In this document: positions 26,087-38,659 of the stretch, piece by piece
How positions within the stretch are numbered: the first letter of the stretch is position 1
Layout of the letters: every line of letters starts with the position of its first letter
From: Haliscomenobacter sp.
GTDB taxonomy: Bacteria > Bacteroidota > Bacteroidia > Chitinophagales > Saprospiraceae
NCBI GenBank assembly: GCA_016713275.1
Contig: JADJPL010000004.1
Span: 124,001-188,000 of the forward strand
Length of the DNA: 64,000 nucleotides
Direction of reading: 5' to 3'
Translations under genes and position numbers: made by a program
The notes under the pieces: generated by a model
What the model was told of the DNA's origin: nothing
The model's input: only the letters and a program-made list of their open reading frames with translations
Database searches by the model: none

Positions 26087-27379
26087 TTATTTAAACCGGA
26101 TCGCTCGGATCGGGCTGATTCGGGTTACGAGGTAGGAAGGCAGGATGAGGAAAATCAGAATAACCGCCAGAGCGCCTCCATTTAGCATCAGCACGCTAAC
26201 CGGATTGAGATCGATAGGCGCATAGGAAAGGTAATAGTTCTCTTCCGACAGCCGGATAAATTTCCCATACTTTTCCGCCAAACAGAGCGCTATGCCCAAC
26301 ACATTTCCCCAAAACAACCCGACTGCAACTATATATCCGGCATACATCAGGAAGATCTTTCGGATGCTCCAGTTGGAAGCCCCCAGGCTTTTCAGGGTTC
26401 CAATCATGTAGGTGCGTTCCAGAATCAGGATCAGCAAGGCCGTAACCATGTTGATAATAGCGACCAAGATCATCAGCACCAAAATAACCACCTCGTTGAT
26501 GTCTTGCAACGCCAGCCATTCGAATATTTGGGGGAGTTTTTGGCGAATGGTTTCGGCATAGAGGTCCACCGGCAGTTCTTTGTAATAAATGTAATCGAAG
26601 ATGGGGTCCAAGTCGCGGATATCCTCAATAAAGACCTCAAAACCGCCCACCATGTTTTCCTCCCAACCCAGCAATTGCTGGATCTTTCGGATGTCGACCA
26701 GCGCAAATTTGCGGTCGTACTCTTCCAGGCCGGTTTTAAAAATCCCGGCCACCTCGAAGTTGCGTTTGATCTGGTTGCCCTTTTCTACAAAATGTACCCG
26801 GAACCGGTCGCCCGTGCGGACTTTGAGGCGGTCGGCTGTTTGTTTGGAAATCAGGATTCCGTCAGAAATGCCGTCCCCCTTCAGATCCATCGGCTTGCCT
26901 TCCACGAGGTAATTCTTCAGAAACTCCCAGTCAAAATCGGCGCCAATCCCCTTGAGAATAATCCCTTCCATCTCGCGGTTGGCCTTAATGATGCCTGGTT
27001 TGAGGGCAAAGACCTGCACATGCCGGATGCCTCCATGGGTTTCGATTTCTTTATCCCAGGAAAACCCAAACCCTTGGCGCTTGGAGACGTAGCTCACCGA
27101 CCGGACGGAGTCAAGGCGGGGGTAAAAAGGCTGATCGATGGAAATCGGGTTGATTTCCAAAAGGGTCTGGTAGAGTTCGGTATCGGTGATATGAATATGC
27201 CCCCAGAAACCGAATATCTTTCCGCTGATTTCTTTTTTAAACCCCGCGATCAGGGCCATAGCAGAAATCATGACCGCCGTGCTCAGGGCAACGGCCACAA
27301 CGGCGATTCGGATAATCAACCGGGCGAACGAATGTTCGCCGGCTCGAATCACCTTCCGGGCTATAAAGTATTCAAACAT
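26087..27379 (-). CDS. FtsX/LolC-E-type ABC transporter permease
   Basis: 430 aa. An N-terminal membrane helix after a short ARKVIR lead (about residues 25-48) precedes a large periplasmic MacB/LolE-like domain (about 50-285). Three C-terminal membrane helices follow (NEVVILVLMILVAIINMVTALLIL; then two more), ending with the conserved PSYLVTRISPIRAIRFK. This topology fits lipoprotein-releasing permeases LolC/LolE, which with ATPase LolD pass lipoproteins to the periplasmic carrier. The ATPase is not adjacent. It starts 2 nt after the stop of the giant surface-protein gene, so both may be on one transcript. Confidence 0.85.
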   Translation of the reverse strand: MFEYFIARKVIRAGEHSFARLIIRIAVVAVALSTAVMISAMALIAGFKKEISGKIFGFWGHIHITDTELYQTLLEINPISIDQPFYPRLDSVRSVSYVSKRQGFGFSWDKEIETHGGIRHVQVFALKPGIIKANREMEGIILKGIGADFDWEFLKNYLVEGKPMDLKGDGISDGILISKQTADRLKVRTGDRFRVHFVEKGNQIKRNFEVAGIFKTGLEEYDRKFALVDIRKIQQLLGWEENMVGGFEVFIEDIRDLDPIFDYIYYKELPVDLYAETIRQKLPQIFEWLALQDINEVVILVLMILVAIINMVTALLILILERTYMIGTLKSLGASNWSIRKIFLMYAGYIVAVGLFWGNVLGIALCLAEKYGKFIRLSEENYYLSYAPIDLNPVSVLMLNGGALAVILIFLILPSYLVTRISPIRAIRFK

Positions 27380-27381
27380 CC

Positions 27382-30300
27382 TTAATCCAGCAGCAGCATT
27401 TTTTTGGTTGCCGTAAAGCTAGCCGTTTTGAGCGTGTAAAATAGTACTCCCTTGGCGTTTAACCCGCTTTTACGGACAAGAATTTCATTCACTCCGCTTT
27501 CGAACAACCCTTCCTTGCGCCACAGCAACCTTCCTTTGAGATCGTACACGCTGATTTCCGCTTGCTGGGCTTCAGGGAGCGCAAACCGGATGACCGTTTC
27601 CTCAGCGAATGGGTTGGGAACGTTCTGGTACAATTCCGGGGTTCTGGCCTGGGACGTTTCCCCTTCAAAAGCCAGCTCCATGAAAAATTCCCGGCCTTCC
27701 CTATCGTAAGCGGCAGAAGGCGTAAGCCTGGAACTCAGCCGGAGCGCCTGTTTGACATCCACCCGGTAGTTGGCCTGCACGACCAGTGTGATCAGCGCCG
27801 ACGTGTCCGACGCGACCCCGTCCGGCGGAGCGACATAACTCAGCGTAATAGCGCCTTCGTCATCGAACACCGCAAACGCGCCCTCTTCCGCCAAACCCGG
27901 TTCCACGTCTAATAAGGTCAGGGCCTCTCTATCGTAGTCGAGGGTAAACTGACATCCGGAAATGCCCCCCCATCCGGAGGCCGTGATAGGTATCCGGCGC
28001 ACCGCCCCCTCCGGCAACTCAGCATGCGGCACGGAGACCGCAAAGCTTCCTCCGGCATGGCCTCTGCTTCGGATCATCTGGCTGTTGGCAGCCACATTGC
28101 CGCTAACATCGCCCACCTTCACGCCAATAAAATTGCCATGGCGAATCGTATCCGGAAGGTCGTTATAGTTTAACACCTCGGGGATGGTCCGGTTCCAGGG
28201 ATTGTAGCGGTCGGTAAAAGTATGGGAAGCGGAGATAAAGCGCCAGCTCCGATTGTTCGGGAAACGGGATTCCAGATTCAGGATTACCCGGCGCAATTGA
28301 ACCATATCCAGGGTCGTCACGCTTCTGGAATTGTTTACATCGGCAGCAATGATCTTAAACGGACTGGAAAGCAGTTTTTGCCCAAGGATATGCTGCTGGA
28401 TCAAAACGAGGTCGAAGGTCGTCACCCCATTGGCGTAATCGGTGTTTTTGCTGGGGTAAACCGAATAATCGTAGCCGGAGTCAATCCCTTCAAAGTAATA
28501 TTGCCCATCGACCCGAGTCACCATCATTTGGTTGGCGCCTCCGCTGAGCAACACTTCCACATCCTCAACCCGATGATTCTCCTCCGTGGAAATCTGGCCT
28601 TCAATGAAGCCAATCCTGGGAATGCAGGCGTTCTGATTGTCGGTGACAAACAGGAAGCTGGTACAGTAGCTGTGGTTGCCCGACTGGTCCCAGGCATGCA
28701 CCTCAACGGGGACATAGCCTCCAGCGTCCGCACAGACCAGGGGAAGGTTACTGGCATTCATATCCTCTGGCACCGTATCCCGGTTGATGCTGAACTTGAG
28801 CATTTGCCGTTGCCCTTTCTCGTTTAATGGCCCCTGCCCGTTGCAGTCGAAAGACGGACTGGCGATCAAGGACGAAGCCAAAACCACCATGGCCCCTTTG
28901 TCCGGGCGGTTGTCCCCGTTGGTATCGATCGGCATCAGGTTAACGGAAAGCGATCCCAGGCAGATTGGCGGAACCACGGTTTGGTCCAATACATTCAGGT
29001 TCACGGACTTGATTTCGGACAAATTCCCGCAGCCGTCGCTGACTTGAATTTTCAGGATATGCCGGCCTTCTGGGAACGCGCCGGTAATGGTCCATTTATT
29101 ATTACCTGCATACGCGACCCCCGCGCCCGGGATAAAATCCTGAAGCAACACCGTCCCCATACTGAACCGAAGCGGATCCGGGACGATCCAGACCGCATTC
29201 ATAGCCACATTCCCCTGGTCGGTCAGTTGGGAGTTCAGACGAATCAAAGAGGCGCAGTTATCCCCGGCAGAAAAGGTGAAGGACACCTGCGCCGTGCAGG
29301 TTTCCGGATTGGTAGCAAAAGTAATGGAATCAGCCGCTGCGATCACCGGTTTTTCCGTGTCCGCGACCCGGATCAACTGGGTATACACCCATGCAAACTG
29401 AGGATTTTCAGCCTGCGGGCAAGCGCTGTTCTGCTGGTTGTTATAGGTAAAGTTGGAAACGCGTTCGAACGCATCCGGCGTCCGGTTGCCATTGTCGTCA
29501 AAATAAATTTCTTCAATCCCATCGAAGGGCGACCGGTCCCGAACCAATACATGCACCCCGTCAAATCCGTCGTTGCCGGGATCTCTGGGCACTACTACCG
29601 CCCATTGGGCCGGGTCTCCGCAGGCTTCGTCGTACTGGCACCAATTGACCACCGTATAGGTCCGGTAAATCGTATAACATTCCGGCGTGCCCGGGGCCAG
29701 TGCGTCGCAACCCAGCGCTTCCAGCGCCAGGCTGGAATCGGGCATGCTGCCGCATTGCGTGATTACCTGATCTGCCGGAAAGAACAGGTTGTATTCGTGC
29801 ACCGGTAAGACGGTTATGCGCACGGGTTGGGTGTTCAGGGTAACGGCTTTGCCCCCTGCATTTTTGGTGATGGTCCAGTAGACGTCCACGTACCCTGCAT
29901 TGCATTCCAGGCGGTCTTCCAGATTGAGTTTCAGGTCCACCGTGCCGCAATCGGCGCCGCCGGTGATGCGCAGGTCGCTGCCAAGCGCTTGAACAACCAT
30001 TTGGTATTCCGGGCTTCCCTTCAAATAAGAACCCGCTTTGGTGAACGTTTCGATGAGCGCCGGATTATCGCACCGCACCGAAACCGGATTGGGGACAATC
30101 CAGGAGGGAACGGTCTTATCCTGCACCAGGACGCTGGTAGTACAGTAATTGCGGTTGCCGGAAAGGTCCTCCGCCCAAAGCTGAACCCCAATCGTATCGT
30201 CGGCATCGCAACAGAAAAATTCGACAAAATCAGTCAGCGGGGCATCAGCTTTCCGGTGGCGGCATCTACAGAAAATTTCTCTCCGAAGTCCGCCAGGTCT

Positions 30301-33300
30301 CCGTCGCTATTGGCGTCTATTCCATCCTTCGAGTCGATCTTCCCATCGTTGTTGCTGTCATAGCCTGCTGCAAGGAATTGGCTCAGGCAATCCGGGTTGT
30401 AAGGCCTCCGGATGCGGACCCACTTCAGACCGCAGTTATCTGCCGCGCCCTTATCGATGTCGGAAGGCGTCATTTTGCCATACCCGCCCAGATACCCTTG
30501 GCCGTCGGTCAGGGAGACATTGACGCGGTCCCCGCACTTCATCACAGGCGCAATTTGGTCTTCGATGGTGAACTCGAATTCTTTGGTGGTTTTATTCAGG
30601 CATTCGTCAAACGCTTCGATGACCAGCTTGTGTTTGCCGGTTCGGGCGCCGGTTGCGGTTAAATAGTCTTTCCCATCCATTCCCCGAACCATCGTCCTGG
30701 GATAATTCGCGACCCTCCACGCTACCGGATCGATGGGAAACCCTTGGATATATTCCGGCCCGTAGAACCAAATCACCACGGAAACCACCGGGTTGGCGGT
30801 GCAATTGTCGGAGACCTTAATGCCGAAGAAACGCTCCAATCCAGCGAGGTCTACCCCAAAGGAAGCTTCACAATTCTCCGGTCCGGTGGAAATGACCACC
30901 GACTTGTAGGCCGTAGCGATCACCGGGGGCCTGCCGTCCGAAACCTGCAGGAGGAAGGTGTCCAGGGGGATGGTCTTTCCGGAACATTCGTCGAACGCTT
31001 TCACGGCAATCTCCACTTTCCGTCCCCCAGAACAGATATTGAATTCCGAGAGGATTTCTACATCAAAACTATAGCTGCAGTTCATGAGGAATTGCGCCGC
31101 TCCCGCCTGCACCGCCTCGGGGAAGTAGGCGTATTTCTGCGGATTGCCACAGGTATAGGGATGGTTAAAGACGTAGTATTTTTCTTTAAACCGTTTCACC
31201 ATTTCGGCGGTGGAGGGCGCGGTGCAAACCGTCGAATCCAGCACGATATTCCGGATGCCCTGTTTGCGGTAATAATCCGGGTCGAGCTCCGGGCGGCGGA
31301 AATAAATGGTTTGGATGGTTTGGGTGGTATTGCCCCGGCAATCGGTCCCGGTAAAGGTCCGGACCAGCCTTGCCCAGATTTTGTCCGCCGGTAAGGTATT
31401 GCAATCGTAGTAGAAGAGCTGGTCGGTAACCCGGGTGCTCACGCCGCATCCGCACGCATCCTTACAGGCATCCGAAAAGGTGACCGATCCCGTATAGAAC
31501 GCATAATTCAGGGAAGACCAACTGGATTGGTTATTGTAGACCAGGAAGGGGTCGGTGCAAAGCAGGGTATCCGTCCATGGCTGGTTAGCGGAAATTGCCC
31601 TTCCGCAACGTCCGGTTCGCTGGGTAATTTGGGGGCCGGTAAAATCCTGCCCAACGACGATTCCTTCGCAAGGCTGAAACGTAAAGCAATCTTCAAATCC
31701 TGGTTTGAGCCGGACGAGGTAGCGGAAACTTCCACAACCATCGAGGTAATGGTCTGCATTGCCATCGTCCACCACGACTTCCAGGGCGGCATAAATCGTC
31801 GGAAGGTCAGGGCATTCGCCCCCTACCCGGAGCACCATATCCGGGGTGATCGCTTTCCGGCAGGAACTATCCAGGGAAACGTTGATCTGGCTGGCACAAG
31901 CCAGGCAGGAGATGGCAACTTTGGGTTCCACCGTGACGGAAATATAGAACACAGCTCCCGGGCAGGTATTGTCACTCCCGGCAGTCGCTTTATAAACAAC
32001 CATCTGGGGCGAGGAAGAGGTATTGGTGAGCACGTCGTTGATCATCTTCCCGGTTTTCGGCGAGGTAGACTCGCCGGTAAGCTGGGGATTGTTGGCCATA
32101 GCTACCCAGGAAAAGAGGTGGTCATCCCGTTGCCGAACAGGTTGACGTTGGTTTGAAGGTCATAGTCCACCGGCACGCAGGAAGCGATGAGCTTGCTGTG
32201 GTCCCGTCCTTCCGCTCCGGTAGACACGGTAACTTTATACGCCGGCGAAACGGCGGTTCCGCAATCCAATCCGGTGCAGGAAAGAGAAGCCTGGTAAAAG
32301 GTAGTGGCCGTTGGCGCGATAGGCAGGTTGAGCCCGCTTTGGCCAGGAATCACCTGCCAGGAGTTGCCGTCGGAACTGGATTTCCACACAATCGTGCAAG
32401 ATCCGATTCCGCCGGTAGGCGTACAAGTTAAAACGCCCTGGGAGCCCATGCACAAACTGGAAGGTCCTGACAACGAAATGGCCGGATCGGGTGAAACCGA
32501 AATGGTCAATACGTTAGAGAATGCGAGGTTGCATCCCCCGCCGGAGCAGGAATACGTGGCGCGGTACTGCGTGGTTTGCAGGGGAGCGGCTATCAGGGAA
32601 GCGCCGTTTGCTCCGGGCACATTGTTCCAGGTAACGCCATTGGTACTGGATTGCCATTGGATGGTGCAAGCGCCCGTGCCATTAGCTGTGGTTGCTTGTA
32701 AGGTCATTGATCCTCCTGCGCAAATTACTCCTTCCCCGGAAATGTTGATGGTCGGGTCGGAAAGAACTTGAACCGAAACCACATTCGACGGGCCAGCATT
32801 GCAGGTGGCGCCCGTACACGTATACAAGGCCCGGTAATAAGTCGTCGCAGTTGGACTAACCGTCAGAGAATTACTTTGGGCGTTCGGAATGCTGGTCCAG
32901 GTCTGATTATTTGGGCTGGATTGCCATTGGATGCTACAGACGCCGGCGCCGCCGCTCGTGTTGGCGAACAACGTAACCGATCCGCCCGCGCAGAACGTGC
33001 CGCCGCCGGAAACTTGCACCGAAGCCCCGGGAAGAACATTCAAGAGGAAGACATTCGAGGTGTCGCCGCAATTGCCCGGGCAGCCGTAAATCACCCGGTA
33101 CCGGGTAGAAGCGCCCGCGCTGACGTCCAGCGCGCCCGATGCGGCGTTGGGGATAACCGACCAGGTCGTGCCATCGGTACTGAATTGCCAGGTGAACGAA
33201 CAACTGTTGTCTGCATTGGAAATCTGGGTGCTCAGCCTGGCCGTTTCCCCGGAACAAACCGAAGAAGGGCCGGTCAGGGTCACTACCGGGGTCTGGGAAA

Positions 33301-36300
33301 CGACCATGCGCAGGATATTGGACGTTCCGTTTTTACAAGAACCCGATGGACAATCATAGGCCGCCATGTAGTCCGTCGATTTAGCAGGGCTTACCTGCAA
33401 GGTCGTTCCGGTGGCGCCTGCGATCAGCACCCAGGAAAGCCGGGTAAGGTCGTAATAATACCATTGCAACCCGCAACCAGCTGAGGCGCCGAAGGCAGTA
33501 AGGGTAACCGAACCGCCGGCACAAATCCGGGTTGGCCCGCTGATGGTGACGGCTCTGCTGTTGGTGAAGGTCACCGTGAAGGGATCCGAAACCCCTTCAC
33601 CGCAACTTTCGCCATCGCAGGTAACGACAGCCCGGTATTGCGTCGTTGCGTCCAAATTGCTTATTGCGAGCACCGTGCCGGTTTTTCCGTTGAGGTTTGC
33701 CCAGGTGTTCCCCGAAAGGTATTGCCATTGGATCGTACAATTCCCCAATCCGCCCGAAACCGTTGCGGTCAGTTGCCCGCTTCCTCCAATACACAAAGAG
33801 GAAGGTCCGGTGATGGTAATCCCCGGATCGGGGTTGACGATAACCGTTTGGGTATTGGAAAAGACCACATCGCATCCCGATCCGGTGCACTCATACTTGG
33901 CGCGGTATTGGGTCGTTTTGGATGGAATAACGGAAATCCGGGACCCCGAAACGCCGGGAAGGTCTTCCCAGCTATTGGTATTCGTGTTGAAGAATTGCCA
34001 TTTGACCAGGCAGGTTCCCACCCCGCGAACGACATTGGCCGTCAGTTGGGCGTTCCCTCCGGCACAAATGGTTTTCCCTCCGGACAGTTGGATGCTTGGG
34101 TCAGGAACCACGGTAACAGACTGGATGTTGGAGGTATCCGCTGCACAGCTTCCGGCTGCGCAGGAGTAAATAGCGCGGTACTGGGTTGTGGCTGTTGGGG
34201 CAACCTGGATGGATGCGCCAGTGAGGCCATTCAAGGTATTCCAGGACTGTCCGTTGTTGAGACTTCGCTGCCAAATCAAGCTGCACGTTCCCGCCCCTCC
34301 GGTCACCGAACTGGAAAGGGTTACCAATCCTCCGGTGCAAATAGTTGTTCCTCCCCCGCTGATCGTCACCTCCGGAGCTTGAACTACCGAAATAGTCAGC
34401 ACATTAGACGTGCCTACGCAGCCGGAAGACGAACAGATGTATTGCGCACGGTACTGGTACGTTCCGCTTGGGGTAATAGAGATGGAACTGGAAAGGGTAT
34501 TGGCAATGTTTACCCAGGAAACGCCGTTGCTGCTTAGCTGCCATAAAATAGAACACGCTCCCGAACCTCCCTGCAGGTTGGCGGTGATCACCGCGCTTCC
34601 TCCGGCACAAACGGAGCTGGGGCCGCTTAAGGAAATGGACGGGTCGGGGGAGACCGTCACGGTTTGCGTATTGGAAATGGCTTGGGAGCACCCGGACCCC
34701 TCGCAGTTCAACACGACCCGGTATTGGATGGTTTGTTGAGGGGAAACCGAATAAATCGGTCCGGAAACACCCGGGATCAGCGTCCACTGGCCGTTTGCCG
34801 TATTCAGATATTGCCACTGAAGCCCGCAATTCCCCACCCCTCCTTCGACCAGGGCGTTCAGGGTAACGCCTCCTCCCGTACAGATGGAGGCGCCTCCGCT
34901 CAAGCTGACCAGAGGCTCGCTCTGTACCCGGACCTCAAAGGGGCCTGCGAATGGGCGGCAATTGCCATCGGAAGGCGAGGGGTTAAGGATGGCAAAGACA
35001 TAGTAAATCCCGGGGGTTTGAGGGTAATTGGGATTGCTTAGCACCGCTTGGGTTGCGTCTGCATTCAAGACGGCACTTCCCAGGAACCCATTGGGCGCAT
35101 AGAGGTTGACCGGGTTAGGCACGTTAAAGTACACAAACCGTATCCCATAGTCCAAACCGCCTACTCCAGACAACCGCATATTGGATAACCCATCTACGGT
35201 CAGCGAGGCATTGCTCCCTCCTACGCAAATCCCGTTGGAACCGCTGATTGTTCCCTCGATCGAAGGGCACAAAATTCCAATAGATACGGATGCGCTGCTT
35301 AAGCCGGTAGGGCAACCGCCCACAAAGGCTTGCGCCTCTCCGGTATATATCCCTTTCGGCGTTCCGGCTGGTATGCGGGCTTGATAAACCAGGTCCAGCG
35401 AATCGCCAGGGCCGATATAGTATTCTTTATAGGGGGTCACAGGGGCGTTTACCCCACCTGTCCAGTTCAGGTCGCCCGTAGAGCCAATAGCCGGAACAGA
35501 GGTTGACTTAGCCCCTGTTACTTCACTGGCAGGCATCATCCCCTGATAGCTGAAGGCGGCAGGAAGCGAGTCGGTTATCTGATCTACTGAAAACGGAACA
35601 TTGGAGGAGTTAATCAGGCGATACGAATAAGCGACCAAGGTATCTGCCAGGGGAATTTCTGGAAAAAACGGTTTGTCTACCCACTTGGATGCCAGAAGCG
35701 CCTGGCTGGGATCAACGCCGTTGAAGGACCCGGAAAACGTTCCGGTCCCCCCAAAATCCAGGGTGAAGCCCCGTCCCGACCGGGAGTAGTTGATCACTAC
35801 CAGCGCATAGCTTTTACCCGCCGCCATGGTTATCGGCGCCAGATAGTTGTTATCGCCGGTGGAGCACCCGCAATACTCGATTTCATCCACTTCGTTGCTT
35901 CTCAATCCGGTTGAACCGGTACACGAGGCCCAGTTGCTGATCGGTTGCCCAACGTTTTCTCCGGAAGACATGCACCGGACGGGGGTTTTGTTCGGGCAAT
36001 CATCCAACCCGCCGGGAAGTTCAAACAAGATAAAATCGATATCGTCAGAAGGGTTAAGCGGCGTAATATCAAAGGTTAACGTTCCGGCAGCGCCGCAGGT
36101 CCATTTAAACCAAATCGTCTGTTCTTCTGTCGGACTACATCCGTTTCGCCCGCAGAACCCATCGATTTCATGCGGGTCCAGGCCTTCGCCACCTACAAAT
36201 TCGACCGTGACCGGGAGTTTACTGCAAAGCACGCTGGATGTTGGACAATCTGCCCGGGGATTAGGCGGTAAATTGAAGTTGTTGAGGCAAAGCTGAAAAG

Positions 36301-36850
36301 TTCCGCTGTATCCGTTCCGGGCGCCCACCCGGATATAGTACGTTTTACCGAGTTCAAGCCCCCCTGCCTGAGCTTCCACAAAATTGGCGCCCAACCCATC
36401 GGAGATACATTGCACTAACGTCAGGGCTCCACACGCTCCGGAATAAACAGCTAATTGAGGGTTCCGCAACGTTCCTCCCGGAGCGCTTCCGGCAGCGCCT
36501 TTGACGCTGATTTGAAGGTCCGTTGCCTGGGCAACAAACGAAAACCATACATCGGGCCCGTTGCCGGTCCCCGGAAAGCATCCGGCCCTTGGGTCGGAAG
36601 ATAACGTAGCTCCATTGGTGGTTAAAGCGCCTGGATTGGAACACCAGTTGGACGTATTGGAAAGGAACGTCGCCGTCGAACATTCGTTGTTGGCTACCTG
36701 ACCAGTAGCCTGCAGCGAGAAAAGGGAAAAAGCAATCCACAGGCTGATCATAGCCCGCTTCCCTCCGCTCGCGTTCAAAGCCCTTTTTCGAAAAAGAAAC
36801 GCCGAAGCATAGCTTCTTAGCGCTGTGTAAACAAAACGCATATGTTGCAT
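27382..36850 (-). CDS. Giant T9SS surface protein with Ig-like repeats, two frameshifts
   Basis: Three consecutive frames (to 32102; 32099-30234; then to 27382) form one gene of about 3,156 aa if one base is restored in the G run near 32103 and one near 30238-30241. Repair gives P-G-V-A-M-A-N-N and K-L-M-P-P-L-T-D-F. The start may be 36850, 36841 or 36751; all keep the hydrophobic signal SLWIAFSLFSLQATGQ. Layout: N-terminal adhesin-like domains (to about residue 560), about 10 Ig/PKD-like repeats of about 90 aa with paired Cys and W-Q (640-1540), and HYR-like and Cys-containing middle domains (1590-2740). A dockerin-like section with two Ca-loop helices (about 2800-2860), a cohesin-like beta-sandwich (about 2937-3060) and a T9SS sorting domain (VPNPFAEETVI...) end it. 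Likely role: cell-surface adhesion or matrix. Confidence 0.85.
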
Positions 36851-37302
36851 AGGATTTTGCAGTAATGTAAATCAGCACGCACCTGGATCAACCGTGTTCG
36901 CGGTTTTCCAACTCTGGCTTATTGACTTAATAGCTTTTTCAGGGAATACCCTGAGAGACCGAGCATTACTGGGCTCCTTACGAGGTGGTATGATAGACTC
37001 GCCGAATTTCCGGTTCAAAAGTAAGAAATTATTTAATGCGAAACACGAAAACGCGCCTCATTCCGCCGCTCCCTACCTCAAAAGCCGCTCCTCTCCTCAA
37101 AAATCGTCCGTTGGCTTCCGTTTTTTTCTTTCCCCCCAACAGGCCCACCCTGGAGCAAAAATGCGATGCCATCACTGTTTAGACTGAAAAACCGGTTCCT
37201 GTCACTTGCTGGCGTCCTGTTCTTTTTAAGGCATTTCCGGCCCGGGAAATCGGTTTTGCCGGTAAAAAAATTAAATTTGCGCTTCATTAAAAGCAATCGG
37301 CA
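36851..37302. other. 452-bp intergenic gap
   Basis: It separates the divergent giant-protein and tyrS genes. The open frame at 36894-37187 has no start context or recognisable sequence and is not accepted. Only the tyrS -7 box (37272-37279) stands out. Confidence 0.5.
37272..37279 (+). promoter_or_regulatory. -7 box of tyrS promoter
   Basis: TAAATTTG matches TAnnTTTG and ends 23 nt before the tyrS ATG, the same geometry as at mqnE. The TTG upstream (37256-37258) is closer than usual. Confidence 0.5.
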
Positions 37303-38574
37303 ATGGATTTTCTTAAGGAACTGGAATGGAGGGGCCTGCTCCAGGACATGAGCCCCGGCCTGGAAGAAGTGCTCGCCCAAGGGAAAGTGACAGGATACAT
37401 CGGCTTTGATCCAACCGCCCTTCCCTCACGCTCGGCAACTACGTGCCCATCATGCTGCTCAAACTATTCCAGCTTTCCGGTCACCAGCCTATCGTCCTCA
37501 TGGGAGGCGCTACCGGCCGGATCGGGGACCCCTCCGGAAAGGATAAGGAACGTGAACTCAAATCCTACGACGAGTTGGACGCCAACCTCGAACACCAGAA
37601 AAAACAGATGTTCGAGATGCTGGACTTCGAACGGGAAGGCAACCCCGCCATCCTCGTCAACAACCTCGACTTCTATAAAGACATGCCGGTCCTGGAGTTC
37701 CTGCGCACCGTGGGCAAAACCCTGACCGTCAACTATATGATGAGCAAGGAATCCGTTCAGAAACGCCTCGAAACCGGCATTTCTTTCACCGAATTCAGCT
37801 ATCAGTTGCTGCAGGCTTACGACTTTCAGTGCCTGTACAGCCAGCACCACTGCATCCTGCAAATGGGCGGCTCCGACCAATGGGGCAACATCACCTCCGG
37901 AACGGAATTTATCCGGCGCAACCTTCAGGAAAAAGCCTACGCCCTCACCAATCCGCTCCTTACCAAAGCGGACGGAACCAAATTCGGCAAATCTACCGAA
38001 GGCAACATTTGGCTCGATCCCGCCCTGACCAGCCCCTATAAGTTCTACCAGTTCTGGATCAACTCCAACGACGACGACCTGCCCAAGCTCACCCGCTACT
38101 TTACCCTGAAATCCAGAGAAGAAGTCGAAGCCATGGAACAACAACACGCCAGCAACCCCCCAGGAACTGAAACGCCTCCTGGCCGAAGAGCTCACTGTCC
38201 GGATTCACGGAGAAGATGCTTACCGCTCCGTCCTCAATGTCACCGAACTCCTCTTCGGGCGCAACGCCGGCAGAGACGAACTCGTACACCTGAGCGAAGA
38301 AGAGCTCGCCACCGTCGCCCAGGAGATCCCTTCGTATACGATTCCTGCAGAGGCCATCGCAAATGGCGTCCCAATCCTCGACCTGCTCGCGGAATTGACC
38401 CCTATCACTGCCTCCAAGGGAGAAGCCCGCAGGGCGATCCAGAACAACGCCATCAGCGTGAACAAGGAAAAAATCACCTCCCACGAAGCGGTTGTTCCCG
38501 CCACCGAACTCCTCCACCACCGCTACCTGATGATCGAAAACGGAAAGAAAAACAAATACCTGGTTCAAATTTAG
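37303..38574 (+). CDS. tyrS: Tyrosyl-tRNA synthetase, two frameshifts
   Basis: ATG 37303. Early sequence (DFLKELEWRGLLQDM, GYIGFDPTA) breaks at a C run near 37419-37421, where one more C restores the HIGH-like motif P-S-L-T-L-G-N. The core is clear (GGATGRIGDPSGK, the Tyr-binding YQLLQAYDF, QMGGSDQWGNI, KMSKS-type K-F-G-K-S). At 38156-38161 six C should be five. Restoring this gives A-S-N-P-Q-E-L-K-R-L-L and a C-terminal S4 RNA-binding domain ending at TAG 38572. Repaired length is 423 aa, standard. As an essential enzyme with only two balanced single-base shifts, it argues for sequencing error. It charges tRNA-Tyr in the cytosol. Confidence 0.93.
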
Positions 38575-38575
38575 G

Positions 38576-38657
38576 ATGTAGAGGACGGAAAGGATGTAAA
38601 GGATGTATTTCTACATCCTCTACATCCTCTACATCCTCTACATCATCAACATCCTCA
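38576..38657. repeat. 9-bp tandem array (TACATCCTC) with inverted section before phzF-like gene
   Basis: Inverted units (GGATGTAGAGG, GGATGTAAAGGATGTA) at 38576-38610 are followed by about five direct TACATCCTC units to 38657, ending 2 nt before the ATG at 38660. The two halves can pair into a long hairpin. The stop codon of tyrS lies 1 nt upstream. Confidence 0.85.
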
Positions 38658-38659
38658 AA

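Noticed and set aside
36894..37187. 97-aa open frame in the gap before tyrS
   Set aside because: No recognisable sequence, no promoter or conserved start, and poor amino-acid composition for a real protein.
37303..38574. Programmed ribosomal frameshifting in tyrS and the giant genes
   Set aside because: Shifts occur at many unrelated genes, in differing run types and directions, with no shared slippery heptamer or downstream structure. Sequencing error explains them better.
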